Source of the DNA: an uncultured Bacteroidota bacterium
GTDB lineage: Bacteria; Bacteroidota; Bacteroidia; B-17B0; Aurantibacillaceae
Reading direction: 5' to 3'
DNA length: 44,624 nucleotides
Assembly: GCA_937873155.1 (NCBI GenBank)
Contig: CALMVZ010000001.1
Coordinates: 1-44,624, forward strand
The notes below the pieces were generated by a model. That model was not told the origin of the DNA, searched no databases, and saw only the letters and a program-made list of their open reading frames with translations. The position numbers and the translations under genes are program-made. Below are positions 32,802-41,572 of this stretch, in pieces. Every line of letters starts with the position of its first letter. The first letter of the stretch is position 1.

Positions 32802-32837
32802 CCCCTCTCTATTTATAGAGAGGGGCGGGGGTGAGTC
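32802..32837 (-). repeat. GACTCACCCCC hairpin repeat, copy 3 (inverted)
   Basis: The hairpin CCCCTCTCTAT-TT-ATAGAGAGGGG (32802-32825) followed by CGGGGGTGAGTC, the reverse complement of GACTCACCCCCG. The orientation is opposite to copies 1 and 2. It ends about 20 bases from the stop of the beta-lactamase-like gene and may also serve as its terminator. Confidence 0.8.
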
Positions 32838-32857
32838 AGAATGAAACTTAAAGCTGA

Positions 32858-33934
32858 TTACTGCAAAAACTTCAATATCCCGATAGCTATCTGATCAACG
32901 GGGTTTCCTGAATTTGCTAATACAACAACTGCAACATCTTTGCTTGGAATGAATCCACAAAAGCTACCAAACCCACCGGTGCGGCCATTGTGCCAGATCA
33001 ATTCATTTCCCTTTTTGGTTAAGGTTTTATGCCAGGCTAAGGCGACGTGATTCTTGCTGTCGTTGAAAGTGGATTGATGCGATAATTTAAATGCAGGATT
33101 TGTTTCTTCCAGGTTCGCTTTTGTGTACTTCATCATGTCTTCAGCGGTTGAACGTATGCCACCTGCGCCTGCTAAAGCCCCAAGGTCCCAATAAGAAGTA
33201 CGGTTTCCTTCATCATCATAACCTTTCGCAAAATGTGAAGTGTCAGATTTTGTAATAGTGATCTTTGTATCATTCATGCCAAGGGGCTGACAAATGTATT
33301 GCGTAATTAATTCTTCGTAACTCTTATTGTAGGCTTTTTCCTCAATGATACCGAGAAGTCCCATTCCTAAATTCGAGTATTCGTTCTTTGTTCCCGGTAA
33401 GGTATCAGGTTTCATCAGCTTCAGATATTCCATTACCATTTCCTTAGTATAATTTTTATAAGGATTTCCTATCGTAAAACCGGGTTGCGTCATTAAATTG
33501 AATGGTACGCGGTGAATACGACTTGTGTGATTCGCTAAATGCACCAATTCAATATCGGTTCCTTTATACGCTAAATTCGAGTAGGCTTCTCCCAAATGCT
33601 TTTTCACGGGATCATTCAATCCTAATTTCTTATCCAATATAGCTTGCGCGAATAGAATTCCTGTAAAAGTTTTGCTTATAGAACCGATCTCGTAAATGGT
33701 TTTATTAGTTGGTTTTTGATTGGTGCCCCGCGAAATACTTCCATAATGGTAATAGTTTATCTTTTTATCCTGGTAAACAGCGATACTCAACCCGCAATTG
33801 ACCGGGTTCAGCATGAAATTATTGACAATGGAATCAATTTTTGAGTCTATAAGGCTTGGAGTTTGATTTCCCGTTTGGGCCTTTGCCTGAAAAAGCCCTA
33901 AAAACATAATAAAAACCGCGAAAATACGTTGCAT
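32858..33934 (-). CDS. Serine beta-lactamase-like hydrolase
   Basis: A 358-residue exported serine hydrolase of the beta-lactamase/DD-peptidase (class C/AmpC-like) family. Signal peptide at 1-20 (MQRIFAVFIMFLGLFQAKAQ). Catalytic Ser85 and Lys88 (SISK), Tyr186-x-Asn188 (YSN) and His315-x-Gly317 (HNG, replacing the KTG box) are all present. Such proteins include esterases and peptidases, so antibiotic hydrolysis should not be assumed. A degenerate palindrome (32878-32892) is read in frame in its last codons. Divergent from the beta-barrel gene at 34048. Confidence 0.92.
   Translation of the reverse strand: MQRIFAVFIMFLGLFQAKAQTGNQTPSLIDSKIDSIVNNFMLNPVNCGLSIAVYQDKKINYYHYGSISRGTNQKPTNKTIYEIGSISKTFTGILFAQAILDKKLGLNDPVKKHLGEAYSNLAYKGTDIELVHLANHTSRIHRVPFNLMTQPGFTIGNPYKNYTKEMVMEYLKLMKPDTLPGTKNEYSNLGMGLLGIIEEKAYNKSYEELITQYICQPLGMNDTKITITKSDTSHFAKGYDDEGNRTSYWDLGALAGAGGIRSTAEDMMKYTKANLEETNPAFKLSHQSTFNDSKNHVALAWHKTLTKKGNELIWHNGRTGGFGSFCGFIPSKDVAVVVLANSGNPVDQIAIGILKFLQ
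32878..32892. repeat. Partial copy of the GATAGCTATC palindrome
   Basis: TCCCGATAGCTATCT matches the first 14 bases of the perfect palindrome; it encodes part of VDQIAIGIL in the hydrolase. Confidence 0.5.
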
Positions 33935-34047
33935 AATTAAACCTTTCAGATTTATAAGGTCAAAGTAAAGAATTAATTTACATGCGCTGAATTATTTTAT
34001 TTAAATGGTAATTTTTAGAAATAAATCAGGTATTTTTAGGGTTAAGT

Positions 34048-34734
34048 ATGCGCCTTCATTTTTTAAGTCTGATTAGCTGCTTTTTCCTCGTAACCCAAAC
34101 GGTAGCGCAGGAAATTGAAAAAGTTAAGGTCCCTTTTAAAGACCCGTTACCATGGTTTAGTATCCGCGGTTCCTGTACTATTCCTAAGATCACAGGCAGC
34201 GAGGCGTTCCGGATAAGTTTTTTAGGTGTATACGACGCAAATCTGACCGTTCATTTCAGACTTGGTAAAATGTTTACTATTGGCGTTGGATACCAGAGCG
34301 TATTATTTAACCAAAGTGCTTTTTTTAAATACAAAGGTTTGGATACAAGATTGAATGTATCAAACGGAATAGTAAAGATCGGTATTGACAAACCGGTCGG
34401 GCCAAAAAGTTTTGTGACCTTATCAGCTACTTCGGGTTTTGGTATCAATCAATATACTGCTGTTAAAGCAGCTAAAGATAGTTTGAATGGAAAATATCCT
34501 ACATACTTCAATGCTACTTTCCTTCGTCCTGAAGTGAGTTATAATTTTTTAGTGGAAGATAATTTTGCTTTCGGCGTACTGATCGCTTACAATATGATCC
34601 TTGCTTCTTACGACCCGAAATTAAATTGTTTTGATACCTACGAGAACTTTGGAAAATATAAGAATAAAGCCAATATGGGTTGGATCTCTTTCGGGTTTAA
34701 TTTCTATTATGGTCCGAAGAAGAAAAAAGCGTAG
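34048..34734 (+). CDS. Outer-membrane beta-barrel-like protein
   Basis: A 228-residue protein with a signal peptide (MRLHFLSLISCFFLVTQTVAQ) and strands typical of a porin-like barrel (AFRISFLGVYDANLTVHFRLGKMFTIGVGYQSVLF, GIVKIGIDKPVGPKSFVTLSATSGFGINQY, AFGVLIAYNMIL, MGWISFGFNFYYGP). It is the first gene of a plus-strand run, six bases before the TonB receptor gene. Role unknown; possibly an outer-membrane partner of the receptor. Confidence 0.72.
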   Translation: MRLHFLSLISCFFLVTQTVAQEIEKVKVPFKDPLPWFSIRGSCTIPKITGSEAFRISFLGVYDANLTVHFRLGKMFTIGVGYQSVLFNQSAFFKYKGLDTRLNVSNGIVKIGIDKPVGPKSFVTLSATSGFGINQYTAVKAAKDSLNGKYPTYFNATFLRPEVSYNFLVEDNFAFGVLIAYNMILASYDPKLNCFDTYENFGKYKNKANMGWISFGFNFYYGPKKKKA

Positions 34735-34740
34735 TAATTT

Positions 34741-37200
34741 TTGTGTTGCCTGAAAACAGTTTTCAAAATATTTATAGTTCTTATCTTAAGTAACGTAGTT
34801 TCTTTCTCGCAAAACATTTCCCTGAGCGGTTATGTAAAAGATAAAGCTAATGGCGAGAGTATGCCGGGCGCTACTATTTTAATTAAAGAGATCAACAAAG
34901 CAACTTCTGCCAATCAATATGGTTTTTATTCGCTGACCGTTCCTAAAGGACAATACACTGTCGCCTTTTCTTTGTTAGGATATAAAACGTACACACAAAG
35001 CATCGATCTTGAAAAAAATCTTGGTCTGAATGTTAATCTTACTTCTGCTGAAGAACAATTAGGTGAAGTAGAAGTGAGTACTGATAAACCGGATCAGAAT
35101 ATCAAGTCCTCGCAAATGAGTTCCATCAATCTCGATATGGGTGAGATCAAAAAAATTCCCGCATTCATGGGAGAGGTAGATGTTTTAAAAACTATCCAAT
35201 TAATTCCGGGAGTTAAATCCGCAGGAGATGGTAACAGCGGCTTTTATGTTCGCGGAGGTGGGCCTGATCAAAATTTAATTCTATTGGATGAAGCGCCTGT
35301 TTACAATGCTTCCCATTTAATGGGATTCTTTTCTGTTTTCAATGGCGACGCAATTAAAAATGTGAACCTGATCAAAGGCGGAATGCCTTCGCAATATGGA
35401 GGACGTTTATCTTCAGTTCTTGATATTTCAATGAAAGAAGGAAATAACCAAGCCTTTCATGCAACAGGTGGAATAGGGGTGATCGCTTCAAGATTGACCT
35501 TAGAAGGCCCGATACAAAAAGATAAGTCTTCATTTATCATTAGTGCCAGAAGAACTTACATTGATGTGCTTTCAAAACCATTTTTCAAACCGGGGTCACC
35601 GTTTGCGGGAACGTCTTATTACTTTTACGATCTCAACGCAAAGATCAATTATAAATTCTCTGATAAAGATCGCGTTTTCTTAAGCGGCTATTTCGGGCGT
35701 GATGTTTTTAAATTCAATGATGTTGAAGCGAAATTCAAAACCACCATTCCATGGGGAAATGCAACCGGGTGTTTGCGTTGGAATCATTTATTCAGTTCTA
35801 AATTATTCTCAAACGCTTCGGTTATTTTTACAAATTACGATTTCGCTTTTGGTGCAGAAGAAGATAATTTCGAGTTAACTATTAAATCAGGCATCAAAGA
35901 CTGGACCTTTAAATATGATGTCAATTATTTCCCGAACCCGCGACATAACGTGAAAGTAGGATTAAATTATATTTTCCACACATTTATTCCAACCAGTGTT
36001 TCCGCAAAACAAGGTTCAACAACATTCGATCTCGGTAAAATAGTAAAATTATATTCGCATGATATTGCAGTTTATGCCGGAGATGATTGGGACATCACCG
36101 AAAAATTAAAAGTGAATTTTGGTCTGCGTTTCGGCTATTTTGCACAGGTTGGCCCGTTCACCCGTTATACCAAAGATTTTTTAGGACGTCCTTCTGATAC
36201 TATCATTTACAAGCAAGGAAAAAAAGTAGTGGATTATAACGGACTTGAACCGAGATTATCCATGCGTTATTCATTTACAAAATCATTGGCAGTTAAAGCA
36301 TCTTACACGCGGAATTTTCAGTATATCCATTTAGCGACCATGTCATCAGTAAGTTTACCAACGGATGTATGGATGCCATGTACGGAAGTCATCAAGCCTC
36401 AGATCTCTACGCAATATGCTATTGGAGTGTTCAAGAATTTCAAGGATAATGAATATGAATCCTCAATTGAAATTTATTACAAGGACATGCAGAACCAGGT
36501 GGATTATAAAGAGGGTGCAACACCTTCGGATAATGTTTATGACAATCCGGACAACGCATTTACTTATGGAAAAGGCTGGGCTTACGGCGCTGAATTCTTT
36601 TTGAAAAAACGTACAGGTAAATTCACAGGCTGGATCGGTTATACTTTATCCTGGACCTGGCGTCAATTCAATGATATAAATTACGGATTACCTTTCCTTG
36701 CAAAATACGATCGTCGTCATGATGCTTCTTTGGTTTTAACTTACGATCATAATAAAAAATGGAATTTCGGATTAGTATGGGTGTATGGTACAGGGAACAG
36801 GGGAACGCTTCCGAATGGTTTCTTTTTATACGAAGGGAGTTTGAGCAGCGATTATGGTCTGCGTAATTCGTATCAGTTCCCTGCTTATCACCGGATGGAC
36901 CTGAATGTGACATTCACGCCTGACAGGCAAAAGCATTTGGCAAAGAAAAAAATGAGAATGGAAAAGCGTTATGCGAAAAAAGGGAAAGATCCTGCAAAAA
37001 TTGTTCTTCCAAAAAAATGGCTGAAGAATTTCGAGAACAGTTATACGCTGAGCATTTTCAATGTGTATAACCGTTACAATCCGTATTTTATTTATTACAG
37101 CCGGAGCGGGGATTTTTTAAACGGGAATTTAAGTATAACAGCGAAGCAGGTGTCGTTATTCCCGATCTTGCCAAGCATAACATGGAATTTTAAGTTTTAG
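34741..37200 (+). CDS. TonB-dependent outer-membrane receptor with carboxypeptidase-regulatory-like domain
   Basis: An 819-residue receptor. Signal peptide at about 1-23 (IFIVLILSNVVSFSQ), carboxypeptidase-regulatory-like domain at about 26-110 (LSGYVKDKANGESMPGATILIKEINKATSANQYGFYSL), plug domain at about 110-235 (GVKSAGDGNSGFYVRGGGPDQNLILLDEAPVYNASHLMGFFSVFN), then a 22-strand barrel ending in an aromatic residue (TWNFKF), as expected for BAM recognition. The start is a TTG at 34741, six bases after the previous stop; no ATG lies before the signal peptide. It imports an unknown ligand; a DUF4249 lipoprotein follows, the usual partner. Confidence 0.95.
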   Translation: MCCLKTVFKIFIVLILSNVVSFSQNISLSGYVKDKANGESMPGATILIKEINKATSANQYGFYSLTVPKGQYTVAFSLLGYKTYTQSIDLEKNLGLNVNLTSAEEQLGEVEVSTDKPDQNIKSSQMSSINLDMGEIKKIPAFMGEVDVLKTIQLIPGVKSAGDGNSGFYVRGGGPDQNLILLDEAPVYNASHLMGFFSVFNGDAIKNVNLIKGGMPSQYGGRLSSVLDISMKEGNNQAFHATGGIGVIASRLTLEGPIQKDKSSFIISARRTYIDVLSKPFFKPGSPFAGTSYYFYDLNAKINYKFSDKDRVFLSGYFGRDVFKFNDVEAKFKTTIPWGNATGCLRWNHLFSSKLFSNASVIFTNYDFAFGAEEDNFELTIKSGIKDWTFKYDVNYFPNPRHNVKVGLNYIFHTFIPTSVSAKQGSTTFDLGKIVKLYSHDIAVYAGDDWDITEKLKVNFGLRFGYFAQVGPFTRYTKDFLGRPSDTIIYKQGKKVVDYNGLEPRLSMRYSFTKSLAVKASYTRNFQYIHLATMSSVSLPTDVWMPCTEVIKPQISTQYAIGVFKNFKDNEYESSIEIYYKDMQNQVDYKEGATPSDNVYDNPDNAFTYGKGWAYGAEFFLKKRTGKFTGWIGYTLSWTWRQFNDINYGLPFLAKYDRRHDASLVLTYDHNKKWNFGLVWVYGTGNRGTLPNGFFLYEGSLSSDYGLRNSYQFPAYHRMDLNVTFTPDRQKHLAKKKMRMEKRYAKKGKDPAKIVLPKKWLKNFENSYTLSIFNVYNRYNPYFIYYSRSGDFLNGNLSITAKQVSLFPILPSITWNFKF

Positions 37201-37223
37201 ATTAAGAAGATTAAGATAGGAAG

Positions 37224-38123
37224 ATGAAAGTATTGATCATAAAATATAAGGAAAGTATTAAGGTTCTGTCTTTGATGCTGATTCTTTCATCTTTGCTCTT
37301 GTTCTCATGCCGTAAAACAATTAAAGTAAAATTGCCGGAGTACAAACAAAAACTGGTGATAGAAGGAAGTATTACTACCGGTGAAGGCGCGATTGTGTTC
37401 TTGTCGTACTCTGTTCCTGTATTCGGTGGATTTGATTTTACGCATCCTGAAAATGCATTTGTGAAAGGGGCTTTTGTAACAGTGAGCGATGGAACTGTAA
37501 TTGATACACTGAAAGAGTTCAATCCGAGCGAAGGTTATTTTTACTACGGAAGTAAAGTAATGGGGCAAACCGGGAAAACTTATTACCTGACCATAAGTTT
37601 AAACGGAAAAACCTATAATGCTGAAACAAAAATTCTTCCGCCTATTGCTTTAGACAGTTTATATTTTAAAGGCGAAAGGGATAGTTTAGGATTTATCTGG
37701 GCGCATTTAACTGAGCCTTCAGGCCTGGGACAAAATTACCGTTGGTTCGCAAAACGTTTGAATAAGAAAACGGATTATGCTTTTGCGGCTCCTTTCAATT
37801 CGGTGTTCGATGATAAATTTGTGGATGGAAAGGATTTTCATTTTGCTTACGACCGCGGCCCCCAGCCAAATGATGTGCAGGCCGATAAGGATGATCCGGA
37901 ACAAGGATGGTTCAAGAGAGGGGATACGGTAGCTGTTAAGTTTTGCGTCATCGACCGTCCTTCGTATAATTTCTGGTACTCTTATTATCTGAATAAAGCC
38001 AGCAATGGTAATCCGTTTTCAGCGCCGAGTAATATTGTGAGTACACTGGAAGGCGATGATGTTCTTGGTGGTTTCTATGGTTATTCCCCAAGTTATGATA
38101 CCTTAGCAATACCAAAGAATTAA
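37224..38123 (+). CDS. DUF4249 lipoprotein
   Basis: A 299-residue lipoprotein: hydrophobic segment SLMLILSSLLLFSC with lipidated Cys29, then the DUF4249 domain (KLPEYKQKLVIEGSITTGEGAIVFLSYSVPVFG, FVTVSDGTVIDTL, YYLTISLNGKTYNAETKILPPIALDSLYFK, ...AVKFCVIDRPSYNFWYSYYLN). DUF4249 proteins lie next to TonB receptors, as here (23-base gap), and are thought to sit on the outer leaflet as ligand-capturing partners, analogous to SusD. Ligand unknown. Confidence 0.9.
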   Translation: MKVLIIKYKESIKVLSLMLILSSLLLFSCRKTIKVKLPEYKQKLVIEGSITTGEGAIVFLSYSVPVFGGFDFTHPENAFVKGAFVTVSDGTVIDTLKEFNPSEGYFYYGSKVMGQTGKTYYLTISLNGKTYNAETKILPPIALDSLYFKGERDSLGFIWAHLTEPSGLGQNYRWFAKRLNKKTDYAFAAPFNSVFDDKFVDGKDFHFAYDRGPQPNDVQADKDDPEQGWFKRGDTVAVKFCVIDRPSYNFWYSYYLNKASNGNPFSAPSNIVSTLEGDDVLGGFYGYSPSYDTLAIPKN

Positions 38124-38127
38124 ATTT

Positions 38128-41100
38128 ATGCGCCCATTTTATTTTCTTAGTTTTTTAATATTCAGTACAATTCTTTTATCGCAAAATCCTGGTAATTCCT
38201 TGCTTTGGCGGATCAGCAAAAATCAATCCTCAAAATTTTCTTACTTGTATGGCACAATGCATGTAAAAGATAAAAGGATATTCTATGCAAACGATTCTTT
38301 ACCTGCTTTTATAAGTTCTTGTGATAAGTTTGCTTTGGAGCTTCATCCTGACAGCATGAATACTATGTTATTCAACCAACTCAATTCGGCAGATACTGCA
38401 TCTAATAATTTCAAAAAGATCTTTAATGAAGAAGAATACAGATTGGTGAATGAAAAACTCCAGAAGGATATCGGAATTGACCTGACACAAGTAAAGAATA
38501 AGGACCTGAATTATATCAGGATGCTGATCAGCCCAACAAAAAAGCGTTCAGATGATTATGCGACTTTTTTGGATGGGTATTTACTCAAAATTGCAAAACG
38601 GACTGACCGCTCAATTATAGGATTGGAAAGTATTAAGTCACAGGCTTCAGCTTTTCGAAGTATCAAATCAACAACTGAATTTAAGGATGAGATTCTTGAA
38701 ATGAGCCGTGAAGAAAAGTCAGAGAGTGTTTACGATAAAATGTTAAAATTATACCAGGCAGAAAATATGGAAGGTATTCATCAAATATTCACGAATTATG
38801 ATGAAGAATCAATAAACAACATGCTTTACCGGCGGAATGTTGTAATGGCTCGTACTATAGATAGTATAATTTCAGGAGGCGGATCAATTTTTGCGGCCTG
38901 TGGCGCAGGCCATCTTGGCGGAGCAAAAGGTATTATCAAGTTATTAAAAGATCTTGGTTATTCGGTTACTGCTGTGCAAACAAAAAAAAGAAGTTATCTG
39001 AATGCTAACAAGATCCCAAGTACCACAGGAACCGGCTGGCAAAAGATAGCCTTACCTTCTGTTGGGGTAAATTATGTTCTGCCCGGTGCTCCAATGGCGT
39101 ATAAGAAAAATATCATCCTGGCGGAATCGAAGATGTATATGGATGTTACCAGTGGCGCTGTATATATGATGTTACCGGTAAGTATAACTTCTGATCTGGT
39201 TGGCAATAAACGATTTCTGTTCGATAAGGTTGCTGAATCTATGCAGCAGAGAATGGCAAAAGGAATTTCCCTGGATAAAAAATATGGTAAGCAGGGAGCT
39301 TATGAATATTGCGAAGTTAGTTTTGAAACTAAGGTAGGTTATAGTCTTGTTTCCAGGATCTATATAGAAAATAATGTGTTGTACGACTTCCTTGTTACTT
39401 ATCCGCCAAATTCGGATATAGAGAAAGAGGCTGAGTATTTTTTTTCAGCTATTAATTTTTACAAACCTATAGCACAGGAAACATATTTGTATAAAGATGA
39501 GAATTGGAATTTCGAGATTAGTTTACCAGGTGAACCGGCTAAAGTGAATACAGCAAGAAAAAAAGGTGCTGCATCCGAATTGTCGTTAAAATCTTCCGAT
39601 AACATCAATGGGGTACATTACATAATTGAAGGTGCTGAAGCTGGTGAAGGGTTGTATTATATTAGCGATACAATGCTTTTGAACGAGGTGTGCCGTAAAT
39701 TTAAGCATCAACCGAGGGTGATCTCTTATACTGATTCTGTTTTTACATTTCAGGGGTTTCCTGCTAAACAATTTGTTGCCGTTTTCGATGATAATTCAAC
39801 TTGTGAAGGATGGTTGATACTGAAAGGCTTTAAATTTTATAGTATAATGGCTGTAGCTACAAAAAAGAACATTGATGCAGGTATTCATAAAGCTATTTTG
39901 AATTCTTTCACATTCAGGGATGTTAAAACCCCTGAGTATAAATGGTACAAGTCCCCTGTAGATTCTTTGTTAACCATAAAGTTACCAAAGGCGTACAGGA
40001 TCAAAGCAAGTGATGCTGAAGAAAATCAATACAACGAAGATTATTCCCCGATCTACACAAGTTACGAAGATGGATATGGTGTTTCGTGTTTCATGCAAAG
40101 AACAGAAGAGACAGATTATTATTACACGCTTTCTGATTCTTTGTATTGGAAAAGGGTAGAACAATCCTTGGTCGGATACAGCGATAGTTTAATTCTCTCA
40201 GAAAAACTAAATTTAAAAGGCCTTAATGCAAGAAGATATATTGTAAAGAAATTGAATTCGAGTTATACCGAATATTATAATGTGATCAGTTTCGGGAAAT
40301 ACAGGTACAGTATCTTCAGTTATATTCCTGATGTTCTCAAATCCTCGTATCTGACAACACCCATCTACAACTTGGAGTATAAAGGAACACCAAAAACAGT
40401 ATTTCAAAGTGATACGGTTGCATTTAAGAACCTGGTTAGAGATTATTTATCAACAGACACTATTCTGAATAAAAAAGCAAGAAAGTACATTTATGAATTT
40501 GATGCTACAGATAATATGTTCCCGCTTCTGGTAAAAGAACTGGAGCGGCCTGCAAAAGACAGTACATCTGACTTGAAAGATCGTTTGATAAATAAACTGG
40601 ATGATGTAAAACCGGCATTGTTGACGCCTTATCTTAAGAAAAAATTATTTACAGATCGAACGGATTCAACATTTGATGTGAATTATTTAAGAATGCTGGT
40701 TGGAATAAAAACACAGGAAAGTTTTTCTTATATAAAATCTTTTTTAGCTGGCCGTTTGAGTACGCTGAGTGAATATTCCGGTATTTTTTATGGAATGAAT
40801 GATTCTCTTGTATTAGCAAAAGTTTTTTACCCTGATTTTTTAGAAGCGATCGCAAAAGATACATCTGAAAACAGTTCATTCTTATATCTTACCAATAACA
40901 TGTTAGATTCATCTTATGTAAAATATGAGCAAATAAAGGATTTTGAAAATTCACTTTTAAAGTACGCGTCACGTTATATAGATCAAAAAGTAAGCGATAA
41001 GGAATTAATGGAGCACTATGTTTCTGTTGAAGTGTTCGATCTTCTCTTCAAATCAGACAATAAGAAAATGCTGAGTGAGTTGCTTGTTAAAATGGCGCAA

Positions 41101-41565
41101 AGCAAGAATATCTGGATCCGCTACTATAGCATAGTTTATGCGTTAAAGAACAAGAGTGAACCTGATCTTAAAGTAATGAATGAACTGGTAAGAACGCCTT
41201 ATTTAAGACATTCTATCTATGCTGAGTTAGAATTTAATAAGCGTTTAGAGTTATTCCCTGCTGCTTTTAAGAACCAAAAGGCATTGGCCGAAGGGGATAT
41301 GATCAATTATATGTTAGATGACGATTATTATCCGAAAGAGGTAAAATTTGTGAAAGAAATTAAAACAAGATTTGAGGAAAAAGACGTTTATTTTTTTATA
41401 TTTAAACTGGAATTTAATGAAGGCACTGCTCCTGTGATCGGGTTTACAGGGCCATACACCAAGAACGGGGAACTATTAAATAACAGTGAAAGGCCGGGAA
41501 TAGGGGGCGATTACGTTAAAGGACAGGAAGAAATTTTGCTTTACGAACATTTATACCAAAAATAA
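38128..41565 (+). CDS. Large TraB/GumN-family protein with long C-terminal region
   Basis: A 1145-residue exported protein. Signal peptide at 1-18 (MRPFYFLSFLIFSTILLS). Residues about 24-290 are a TraB/GumN (Tiki-like) domain: LLWRISKNQSSKFSYLYGTMHVKDKRIF at the start and SIFAACGAGHLGGAKGIIKLLKDLGYSVTAV (about 255-285) at the end, including the conserved GTMH and GxxH motifs that bind metal in Tiki-type proteases. Residues 300-780 are repeated mixed alpha/beta segments similar to each other (WNFEISLPGEPAKV, SLLTIKLPKAYRI). Residues 780-1100 look like helical HEAT-like repeats. The normal TraB/GumN protein is about 300 residues, so this is an unusual extended form. Four bases after the DUF4249 gene. 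Confidence 0.82.
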   Translation: MRPFYFLSFLIFSTILLSQNPGNSLLWRISKNQSSKFSYLYGTMHVKDKRIFYANDSLPAFISSCDKFALELHPDSMNTMLFNQLNSADTASNNFKKIFNEEEYRLVNEKLQKDIGIDLTQVKNKDLNYIRMLISPTKKRSDDYATFLDGYLLKIAKRTDRSIIGLESIKSQASAFRSIKSTTEFKDEILEMSREEKSESVYDKMLKLYQAENMEGIHQIFTNYDEESINNMLYRRNVVMARTIDSIISGGGSIFAACGAGHLGGAKGIIKLLKDLGYSVTAVQTKKRSYLNANKIPSTTGTGWQKIALPSVGVNYVLPGAPMAYKKNIILAESKMYMDVTSGAVYMMLPVSITSDLVGNKRFLFDKVAESMQQRMAKGISLDKKYGKQGAYEYCEVSFETKVGYSLVSRIYIENNVLYDFLVTYPPNSDIEKEAEYFFSAINFYKPIAQETYLYKDENWNFEISLPGEPAKVNTARKKGAASELSLKSSDNINGVHYIIEGAEAGEGLYYISDTMLLNEVCRKFKHQPRVISYTDSVFTFQGFPAKQFVAVFDDNSTCEGWLILKGFKFYSIMAVATKKNIDAGIHKAILNSFTFRDVKTPEYKWYKSPVDSLLTIKLPKAYRIKASDAEENQYNEDYSPIYTSYEDGYGVSCFMQRTEETDYYYTLSDSLYWKRVEQSLVGYSDSLILSEKLNLKGLNARRYIVKKLNSSYTEYYNVISFGKYRYSIFSYIPDVLKSSYLTTPIYNLEYKGTPKTVFQSDTVAFKNLVRDYLSTDTILNKKARKYIYEFDATDNMFPLLVKELERPAKDSTSDLKDRLINKLDDVKPALLTPYLKKKLFTDRTDSTFDVNYLRMLVGIKTQESFSYIKSFLAGRLSTLSEYSGIFYGMNDSLVLAKVFYPDFLEAIAKDTSENSSFLYLTNNMLDSSYVKYEQIKDFENSLLKYASRYIDQKVSDKELMEHYVSVEVFDLLFKSDNKKMLSELLVKMAQSKNIWIRYYSIVYALKNKSEPDLKVMNELVRTPYLRHSIYAELEFNKRLELFPAAFKNQKALAEGDMINYMLDDDYYPKEVKFVKEIKTRFEEKDVYFFIFKLEFNEGTAPVIGFTGPYTKNGELLNNSERPGIGGDYVKGQEEILLYEHLYQK

Positions 41566-41572
41566 TTCAGTC

